Shown here: positions 58,228 to 64,000 of the stretch, piece by piece
How positions within the stretch are numbered: position 1 is the stretch's first letter
Layout of the letters: each line of letters opens with the position of its first letter
Program-made: the position numbers and the translations under genes
The notes under the pieces: model-generated
The model's database searches: none
Told to the model about the DNA's origin: nothing
Seen by the model: the letters and a program-made list of their open reading frames with translations, nothing else
Assembly (NCBI RefSeq): GCF_030167905.1
Contig: NZ_JARGNA010000006.1
Location: forward strand, 62,001 to 126,000
Direction: 5' to 3'
DNA length: 64,000 nt
Origin: Flavobacterium terrisoli
Lineage (GTDB): Bacteria; Bacteroidota; Bacteroidia; Flavobacteriales; Flavobacteriaceae

Positions 58228-59533
58228 CCTCGTCATCATTTTTAATGCAGAAAAGCGCCAGCGCATAGATAAATGAAGGTGCAGCAACCCTCATTCCCGA
58301 ATGATTGATGGTGAGCAGCCAAAAGGCAAAAAAGCAAACCAGATAAAAATTTTGTTTGTCTTTGAGATAAAGTGGCAATGGGGTTAAAATGAGAATTAAA
58401 ATCGATAGTATTCCAAAAACACCATGCTCTGCCAGCATACGGGTTATTTCATTATGAGAGGATATATTGTTTCCATTTTTTATTTTTCGCTGTTCTTTGG
58501 TTTTGCCAACACCAATTCCGGTCATAGGGTTATCTCTGAAAATTTGAATTTCTTCCAAAGCAATGTCTTCTCTGCCGTTGACTTCACGACTTTTGTATAA
58601 ACCAGAAGGATTTTGATTGTTGTATCTCTTGAATAAAAGATGATTCGTCCGAAAAGAAGTCAAAGCAAACACTAAAGGGAACAATAAAAAGAGCAGCCCA
58701 AGTTTTAATCTGACAGCGGGATTTTTTCTGTGGCTAATCCAAATAAGCAACAATAAAAGACCAATCATTGCCATACCGGTAATCATTCCGCCTCTCGAAA
58801 AAGTCAATAGTCCACGATAGTATAGCAATACAATGATCAGGGCATTTATAATTTGTGATTGAAGTGTTTTAGAAGCGGTTAGAAAACGCAAAACAAAGAC
58901 AAATAATCCCAATCCTAATGATGTTGCCATTTGGTTAGGAGCATAATTCCCGGATAAAAAGAAATTGGATTCTGTATTGTCTATAACAGTACCGTTCAAA
59001 GGATATTTCAAAAGCAAAAAGATACAGCTGGATACAATTGGCAAACCTATTCCGAGTAAAATGTTATCCAACTCATGGCGGCTGATTTTTCTTTTATAGG
59101 CATATATGGAACAAATGCCCAAGCAAATTGGGCCAATGATATTAAAAAAAACATGCCTTCTGGTCTCGGTGTTAAAATTGTTTATAGCCAGTATTGTACT
59201 TGGAATTAGCAAGAGCAGGAATATCCAATAGGGATAGGTTTTCTTAGAAATGCCGTTGTAAAACAAGCCTAATAGGACAAACAACAGCACAAAGTATTTT
59301 CCATATTCATGAAAAGGATTTCCAAAGGTCGTCCTCAGAAAAACTTCACAGCCAACAACATAGGCTGACGCGTAAAGTGCTTCGTTGTTTTTGTTCTTAT
59401 TTTTAAAGATGAAATAAAATCCGGCGACCGCAATCAGAACAGCATAAAGTTTGGCTAAAAAAGGGAAGAGAAAAATACAAAAACCAATACCGATATGGCC
59501 TAAAATGAGTTTTGTATAATATTTGTCAGTCAT
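58214..59533 (-). CDS. O-antigen ligase-family membrane protein
   Basis: 439 residues from the ATG at 59533 (MTDKYYTKLILGHIG); the longer frame to 59578 contains the -7 element. Eleven or so hydrophobic helices. The Wzy_C/WaaL domain is at about 180-400, with LLTFSRGGMITGM and DNPMTGIGVGKTKEQRK, ISSHNEITRMLAEHGVFGIL. Acts on lipid-linked glycans at the periplasmic face. A second such gene at 17068-19050 has a TPR tail; this one has none. Confidence 0.88.
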   Translation of the reverse strand: MTDKYYTKLILGHIGIGFCIFLFPFLAKLYAVLIAVAGFYFIFKNKNKNNEALYASAYVVGCEVFLRTTFGNPFHEYGKYFVLLFVLLGLFYNGISKKTYPYWIFLLLLIPSTILAINNFNTETRRHVFFNIIGPICLGICSIYAYKRKISRHELDNILLGIGLPIVSSCIFLLLKYPLNGTVIDNTESNFFLSGNYAPNQMATSLGLGLFVFVLRFLTASKTLQSQIINALIIVLLYYRGLLTFSRGGMITGMAMIGLLLLLIWISHRKNPAVRLKLGLLFLLFPLVFALTSFRTNHLLFKRYNNQNPSGLYKSREVNGREDIALEEIQIFRDNPMTGIGVGKTKEQRKIKNGNNISSHNEITRMLAEHGVFGILSILILILTPLPLYLKDKQNFYLVCFFAFWLLTINHSGMRVAAPSFIYALALFCIKNDDEANLA

Positions 59534-59553
59534 GGAAAATAAGAAATAAGAAA

Positions 59554-59561
59554 CAAATATA
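59554..59561 (-). promoter_or_regulatory. -7 element of the O-antigen ligase gene
   Basis: TATATTTG on the minus strand, 20 bases before the ATG at 59533. Confidence 0.6.
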
Positions 59562-59677
59562 ATTGAAAATTGATGCAAACAATCTTACAGATGAAAATTT
59601 AAATCAGCAATCAGCTTTTCAAATACAATCATAGTCAAATCTGATTTTTTTAGTGAAGAAAACCAAAATAAAATGTC

Positions 59678-59685
59678 TAATTTTG
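59678..59685 (+). promoter_or_regulatory. -7 element of the trxA promoter
   Basis: TAATTTTG, 36 bases before the ATG at 59722. Confidence 0.62.
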
Positions 59686-59721
59686 TGCTCAAATAATAAA
59701 AGTAATTTAAAAATATAAAAT

Positions 59722-60039
59722 ATGGCTTTAGCAATTACAGATGCTACATTTGACGAAGTAGTATTAAAATCAGATAAACCAGTTGTGGTAGATTTTTGGG
59801 CAGCTTGGTGTGGTCCATGTCGTATGGTTGGTCCGGTTATCGACGAAATTTCATCAGAATACGAAGGAAAAGCAGTGGTTGGAAAAGTTGATGTAGATGC
59901 CAATCAGGAATTTGCAGCAAAATATGGTGTGCGTAACATCCCAACGGTTTTGGTTTTCCAAAATGGTGAAGTAGTAGGACGTCAGGTTGGCGTTGCTCCT
60001 AAAAAGACTTACACTGATGCAATCGATGCATTATTATAA
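59722..60039 (+). CDS. trxA: Thioredoxin
   Basis: 105 residues, the standard small cytoplasmic thioredoxin. Redox motif WCGPC (C30, C33), VDFWAAW before it, cis-proline in RNIPTVLVF and G92-region VGVAPKK. Reduces disulphides in ribonucleotide reductase, peroxiredoxins and others, with electrons from thioredoxin reductase. Own promoter and terminator. Confidence 0.97.
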   Translation: MALAITDATFDEVVLKSDKPVVVDFWAAWCGPCRMVGPVIDEISSEYEGKAVVGKVDVDANQEFAAKYGVRNIPTVLVFQNGEVVGRQVGVAPKKTYTDAIDALL

Positions 60040-60061
60040 GATAGGAATGAAAAAGAGATTG

Positions 60062-60090
60062 AGGTCTGACGAAAGTCAGGCCTTTTTTTA
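60062..60090 (+). terminator. Terminator of trxA
   Basis: AGGTCTGAC (60062-60070), GAAA tetraloop, GTCAGGCCT (60075-60083) with one G-T pair, then a run of seven Ts. Confidence 0.93.
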
Positions 60091-60093
60091 TTA

Positions 60094-62073
60094 TTATAAG
60101 GCTAAAGTAAAAGTGGTGCCAACATCCGCTTTGCTGTCTACGACTATAGTGCAATCAATTGCTTTGGCCAAATCGCGGATCAAATGCAATCCTAAACCGG
60201 TTTTGATGCCGACGACTTCTTTATCGTCATACAGCGCTCTCAGCTGCTCCTGACTTGCACCGGAACCATTGTCGGTAATGGATAAAAATGAGTTGGTTCC
60301 TTCTTGCCAGGCTTTCCAAACTATGGTTGGATGTTCAGTTTTGCCCAAAGCCTTTATTGCATTTCCGGTAAGGTTTCGGATGATGGTTTTCAGATAATTT
60401 TCATCGGTTGTGATTTCAAAATCATTTGGGTTTTCAAAAGAAAACTTAATTTTCTCTTCGCTTGAGAAGTGCTTTTGGGTATCTTCAAATAAAGTATTTA
60501 TATTAATTTTTTTGGGTTGCGGTTTGAAGTTTTCCATCTGGCTTTTGCTCCATAGAAGCATGTCTTCCATTGAAGTGAGCAAGTTTTCTGCCGATGAAAC
60601 GGTTTTCTTTTCAATCGAAATTTTCATTTCGGCATCCATCAATTCGGGATTGTTTTTCTGCAAATGCAGGAAATGAATCAGATTATAAACCGGGCTTCGC
60701 AAATCATGGTTCAGGATGCTGAAAAAACGCGCTTTTATTTTATTGGCTTCGTCCAATTCAATGTTCTTTTTCTCTAAATCGAGGTTTAAATTTTGTAGTT
60801 TTTTGTTGACTCTTCTTCGGTTAGAGCTTTGGTAAAAAAGCAATCCTCCAATGATACCCAGCAAAGCCAAGCCTGATACAAGCATCCATTTTTGTCTTTC
60901 CTTAGATTCGAGCTGGAGTTTTTTGATTTTAATTTCCCGATCCCGAAGTTCAATGGCTCTTTTGTCTTCCAGGTTTTTGATGGTCTCTTTATTTTCAAAA
61001 TTAAATACCGAATCCTCATAAACCATCGCCGTTTCATACGAAGTTAAAGCTTTCTTATAATCGCCGCGGAGTTTATATACTTGGGTAATGCTTGAAAAAT
61101 CATAGGCTAAATCACGACTGCTATTGAGTTGCTGGTGTAGTTTAATGGCTTTGCTTAAGCTGGAAGCAGCACTGTCCAGCAAAATTTGGTTATTGTTGTT
61201 TCTTTTTGCTTTCCCCACATAAGCATCACCCAAAAGACCATGATTGAATGCCAAAGTTTGTTTGTCCACAACACTCTTGTTCTTTAGTGAAAGTTGGCTG
61301 TAATAAATGGCTTTATCGAAATCATCCAGGTTGTAATATACAAGCGCAAAGTCTGATAGAATGCGGGCTTGTAAAGATTCGTTTTTTATTTTTTTACTTG
61401 ATTGATAGGCTTTCTCATAAAAAACCAGGGCTTTTTGGGTTTGCCCCAAACTGTTATAAACGCCACCGATATTTCGGTTTATAATGGCCAAATCATTTTC
61501 GTTTCCAGTTTCTGTATTGACCTTTGCCGCTTTGTTAAAATAAAACAGCGCCTTTTTATAGTTTTGAATGCCATAATACACTGATCCCATATTGGTAGCG
61601 ATTTTGGCAATTTCTTTTTTATCACCTAATTTTTCGTCAATTTTTAAGGCCCGATGGAAATAGTCTAATGCCTTCGAGAAATTACTTTTATAGGTGTAAA
61701 CGCAACCGATATTCAAATTGGTTTTGGCCAATAATTTCTGGTTGCCAGTAACCAGGGCTTTATTGAAATGCACCAAAGCTTTGTCGTAATTGAAGTTGGT
61801 GTTGTAGATTGTCCCCAGATAAAAATTGGATTTGGTTATGCCTTCTTTCCAATCTATCTTCTCTGCCAGTTGCAGGGCTTTTTTGTTGTACAAAAAGGCT
61901 TTAGTTGAATCGATTTCGGAATAATGAACCGCAATTTTATTGTAGCGGTTTACCTTTGCGGAATCTTCTTTTAATTGAGGAATGGTGCGCAATAATGAGT
62001 CGATGGAAGTTTGCTTTTGGCCCAACGCAAAAGTGGAAAAAAGAACAAGTAAACCACAGAAGTAATTCCTCAT
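60094..62073 (-). CDS. Sensor histidine kinase with N-terminal TPR repeats
   Basis: 659 residues. Signal peptide about 1-18 (GLLVLFSTFALGQ), then eight or so TPR units to about residue 345 (LVHFNKALVTGNQ; ALDYFHRALKIDEKLGD; ALFYFNKAAKVN). A coiled-coil stretch precedes a TM (about 398-416, MLVSGLALLGIIGGLLFYQ), followed by HisKA with NHDLRSPVYNLIHFLH and HATPase_c with NLTGNAIKALGK, TDNGSGASQEQ, GIKTGLGLHLIRDL. The TPR region would be periplasmic. The ATG overlaps the LytTR stop (ATGA), so the two are coupled. Confidence 0.92.
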   Translation of the reverse strand: MRNYFCGLLVLFSTFALGQKQTSIDSLLRTIPQLKEDSAKVNRYNKIAVHYSEIDSTKAFLYNKKALQLAEKIDWKEGITKSNFYLGTIYNTNFNYDKALVHFNKALVTGNQKLLAKTNLNIGCVYTYKSNFSKALDYFHRALKIDEKLGDKKEIAKIATNMGSVYYGIQNYKKALFYFNKAAKVNTETGNENDLAIINRNIGGVYNSLGQTQKALVFYEKAYQSSKKIKNESLQARILSDFALVYYNLDDFDKAIYYSQLSLKNKSVVDKQTLAFNHGLLGDAYVGKAKRNNNNQILLDSAASSLSKAIKLHQQLNSSRDLAYDFSSITQVYKLRGDYKKALTSYETAMVYEDSVFNFENKETIKNLEDKRAIELRDREIKIKKLQLESKERQKWMLVSGLALLGIIGGLLFYQSSNRRRVNKKLQNLNLDLEKKNIELDEANKIKARFFSILNHDLRSPVYNLIHFLHLQKNNPELMDAEMKISIEKKTVSSAENLLTSMEDMLLWSKSQMENFKPQPKKININTLFEDTQKHFSSEEKIKFSFENPNDFEITTDENYLKTIIRNLTGNAIKALGKTEHPTIVWKAWQEGTNSFLSITDNGSGASQEQLRALYDDKEVVGIKTGLGLHLIRDLAKAIDCTIVVDSKADVGTTFTLAL

Positions 62074-62774
62074 AACAGCATTTTTACACTCTCTTTATAG
62101 CTTCTTCCTACAGGAATTAAAGCATTATTGCTAAGCATGATTTCCTGAGCGGAAACTTTCTTTACAAATTGTTTCTGAATGGCAAAGCTTCGATGGATTC
62201 GGGTGAAAGACTGAAAAGGATCTTGTTTTAAAAGCGAACCGATATTCGACCAGATGCAGTGTTTCTTTTGCTCGGTCACCAAAAGTGTATAATCCTTTAA
62301 AGCTTCTAAATATAAAATGTCGAACAGTTTGATTTTGGATTTTTCGTTGCCTTCCTTAATATAAATCACATCGTCACCGATGCTCAATTCGAATAGTGAA
62401 GCCTTTTCCTTGATTTCCAAAAACTGATCAACGCGTTGCATTGCTCTTTCAAATCTTTCGAAGCGTAAAGGTTTTACAATAAAATCTAGCGTTTCCAATT
62501 CGAAGCTTTCTACGGCATATTCAGCATGGCCGGTGATAAAAATGCAGACCGGAACTTCCATGGCTTTTTTTCGGAATTCCACACCGCTGAATCCGGGCAT
62601 GTCAATGTCGAGAAAAAGAATGTCAATGGGAGTTTTGGTTAAAATGTCCAGCGCCTCTTGAGCAGAACTATAAGCACCAATGATGTTGAGTTGAGGAAAT
62701 TTTTTGGCAAATGACAAAACCATCAGCCGATCTATGTCTTCATCGTCAATAATTAAACAGTTCCATTTTTTCAT
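62070..62774 (-). CDS. LytTR-family response regulator
   Basis: 234 residues from the ATG at 62774 (MKKWNCLIIDDEDIDRLMVL); the longer frame to a TTG at 62795 lies in the -7 element. Receiver domain about 1-118 with the DDED cluster and phospho-Asp in DILFLDIDMPGFSG. The LytTR DNA-binding domain is at about 135-230 (LEALKDYTLLVTEQKKHCIWSNIGSLLKQ; FTRIHRSFAI). It starts the unit with the TPR kinase. LytTR proteins bind pairs of ~10-base direct repeats; one such pair lies 45-80 bases upstream. Confidence 0.93.
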   Translation of the reverse strand: MKKWNCLIIDDEDIDRLMVLSFAKKFPQLNIIGAYSSAQEALDILTKTPIDILFLDIDMPGFSGVEFRKKAMEVPVCIFITGHAEYAVESFELETLDFIVKPLRFERFERAMQRVDQFLEIKEKASLFELSIGDDVIYIKEGNEKSKIKLFDILYLEALKDYTLLVTEQKKHCIWSNIGSLLKQDPFQSFTRIHRSFAIQKQFVKKVSAQEIMLSNNALIPVGRSYKESVKMLL

Positions 62775-62792
62775 TTTGACCACTTTATCCTT

Positions 62793-62800
62793 CAAAAATA
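62793..62800 (-). promoter_or_regulatory. -7 element of the LytTR-kinase unit
   Basis: TATTTTTG on the minus strand, 18 bases before the ATG at 62774. Confidence 0.6.
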
Positions 62801-62818
62801 ATAAAAAATGTTAAAATA

Positions 62819-62854
62819 TGTCATTCGTATAATATAAATGTCGTTGGTATAATA
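62819..62854 (+). promoter_or_regulatory. Direct repeat, candidate LytTR operator
   Basis: TGTCATTCGTATAATA (62819-62834) and TGTCGTTGGTATAATA (62839-62854): 14 of 16 bases equal, 20 bases apart, about two helical turns. It lies between the LytTR gene and the divergent secreted gene. Confidence 0.6.
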
Positions 62855-62905
62855 GTCAGATTTGGTGCGTTTTAAATTTTCAATTTTGCCAAAAAAACAA
62901 TAAAA

Positions 62906-64000
62906 ATGAAAGCATTTTTCAGACTCGGATTATTATTTTGTTTCTTTCAAACGTATGCTCAGGTTGGAATCAATACCACAACACCAGGTGCTCAACTTGA
63001 GATAAAAGCGAGCAATCAATCGGCACCGGCTAACAATGACGGAATCATTATTCCGAAAGTGGATGCTTTCCCGGTTACAAATCCGACTGCGACCCAACAA
63101 GGTATGATGGTTTATTTGACCACCGCTTCTGGAAGCAATACTCCCGGATTTTATTATTGGGACAATGCCACAACGAGTTGGATTGGAATTGTTTCAACTG
63201 CCAATGGTGATAAGGATTGGTACAAAGCCGGAACTACCGATACGCCTTCAAATACAGACAGTATGTATCATATGGGTAACGTTGGGATAGGATTGAATAG
63301 CCCAAGTTTTCCTTTGCATTTTCAGTCAAGTTTGGGAGATAAAGTTTCTTTTTGGGGAAGCGGTGCCAATCATTATGGCTTTGGATTGCAATCCAATTTA
63401 TTTCAAATACATTCCGATTTTAATTTCAGCGACATTGCTTTTGGTTATGGAAGTAGTGCTGCTTTTACCGAAACAGTCCGTTTCAAAGGAAACGGGTTTG
63501 TGGGTATAGGCAATACCAACCCAACGGTTCCACTGCAATTTGGGTGGGGACTTGGCGACAGAATATCTTTTTATGGTAACGCGGCAGCCCACCATGGAAT
63601 CGGCATCCAGGATTATTTACTGCAAATCCATGGTGGTATCGTTTCAGATGATATTGCTTTTGGTTACGGCAGTAGTGCTTCTTTTACTGAAAGAATGCGA
63701 ATCAAAGGAACAGGGAATGTTGGGATAGGAACTTCTAGTCCTTCGTCAAGATTACATATTCAAAATGGGACTTCAGGAATAACGGCTAACGGGAGTTCTT
63801 TACTTACTGTGGAAGGCAGCGGTGCCAATGTGTATGCAAATATACTTTCTACACAAGAGACTGGCGTTTTGTTTGGTGCCAGTGGAGCATCGGCTAACGG
63901 AGGTGTAATCTATAACTCAACCACTTATCCTAATAGTATGATGTTTAGAACGGGAGGCAACGCCAATCGAATGATTATTGGTTCGACAGGAAAAGTGGCA
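62906..64000 (+). CDS. Secreted repeat protein (tail-fibre/T9SS-adhesin-like), 3' end cut off by the window
   Basis: 365 codons from ATG 62906 to the window edge, no stop. Signal peptide about 1-19 (KAFFRLGLLFCFFQTYAQ), then VGINTTTPGAQLEIKASN, a frequent start of flavobacterial surface proteins. The next part has repeats of about 73 residues: GNVGIG, GFVGIG and GNVGIG headers at about residues 123, 196 and 269, each followed by S-P-hydrophobic strands and SDIAFGYGSSAxFTE. It resembles trimeric tail-fibre stalks. Divergent from the LytTR gene across the candidate operator. Confidence 0.8.
   Translation, partial: MKAFFRLGLLFCFFQTYAQVGINTTTPGAQLEIKASNQSAPANNDGIIIPKVDAFPVTNPTATQQGMMVYLTTASGSNTPGFYYWDNATTSWIGIVSTANGDKDWYKAGTTDTPSNTDSMYHMGNVGIGLNSPSFPLHFQSSLGDKVSFWGSGANHYGFGLQSNLFQIHSDFNFSDIAFGYGSSAAFTETVRFKGNGFVGIGNTNPTVPLQFGWGLGDRISFYGNAAAHHGIGIQDYLLQIHGGIVSDDIAFGYGSSASFTERMRIKGTGNVGIGTSSPSSRLHIQNGTSGITANGSSLLTVEGSGANVYANILSTQETGVLFGASGASANGGVIYNSTTYPNSMMFRTGGNANRMIIGSTGKVA

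Noticed and set aside
1..64000. tRNA, rRNA, CRISPR, phage or insertion-sequence genes
   Set aside because: I looked for tRNA-like cloverleaf ends, regular spacer arrays, transposase motifs and integrase-like proteins and saw none.

Overview
The window looks like chromosomal core DNA of a Flavobacterium-like bacterium (Flavobacteriaceae, Bacteroidota). The sequence is AT-rich. Many genes are preceded by the Bacteroidota -7 element TAnnTTTG. There are type IX secretion (T9SS) C-terminal tails, a TonB-dependent receptor with a carboxypeptidase-like N-terminal domain, a DnaQ-DnaE fusion polymerase, and families largely confined to this phylum (DUF5686, DUF3098, DUF4271, DUF4296). I see no rRNA, tRNA, CRISPR, prophage or insertion sequence, and no gene-free stretch over 300 bases.

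Layout. 1-9 kb: a truncated DUF5686-type gene, frr, pyrH, a thioredoxin-like gene, then the ftsX-DUF3098-uppP-truB operon and leuS. 9-15 kb: a Zn metallopeptidase, a divergent HxlR regulator/NmrA-like reductase pair, an Lrp regulator beside a saccharopine dehydrogenase-like gene, and small envelope proteins. 15-28 kb: pckA, an O-antigen ligase with TPR tail, hemD-DUF4271, a dolichol-P-mannose-synthase-like enzyme with pyrC and a DUF4296 lipoprotein, an epimerase, tyrS and a LuxE-like acyl transferase. 27-36 kb: surface and secreted proteins (beta-helix protein, two T9SS cargo proteins, a lipoprotein, a TonB receptor). 36-47 kb: a PhoB/PhoR-like two-component system, a GT28-like glycosyltransferase, an LpxH-like phosphoesterase, trmB, LysE-type exporter, an alkyltransferase-like protein, Mrp and NifU for Fe-S assembly, then a compact redox set (FAD reductase, COQ7-like diiron protein, 2Fe-2S ferredoxin). 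47-64 kb: DUF3050, acyl-CoA dehydrogenase, rpsP-rimM-TrmN6-like, an RRM protein, dnaE, a second O-antigen ligase, trxA, a TPR histidine kinase with a LytTR regulator, and a truncated secreted repeat protein.

The most interesting signals are outside ordinary gene content. (1) A family of 7-nt-period CAG arrays that abut or overlap stop codons and in one place are translated inside leuS. (2) A hairpin-forming interspersed element, two copies of which differ by compensating changes in two helices. (3) The three-gene reductase/diiron protein/ferredoxin module, whose substrate is unclear in organisms expected to use menaquinone. (4) A 16-nt direct repeat with 20-nt period between the LytTR regulator and the divergent secreted gene, a good candidate LytTR operator. 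Several -7 elements overlap the apparent TTG, GTG or ATG start of longer reading frames, which let me move those starts downstream.
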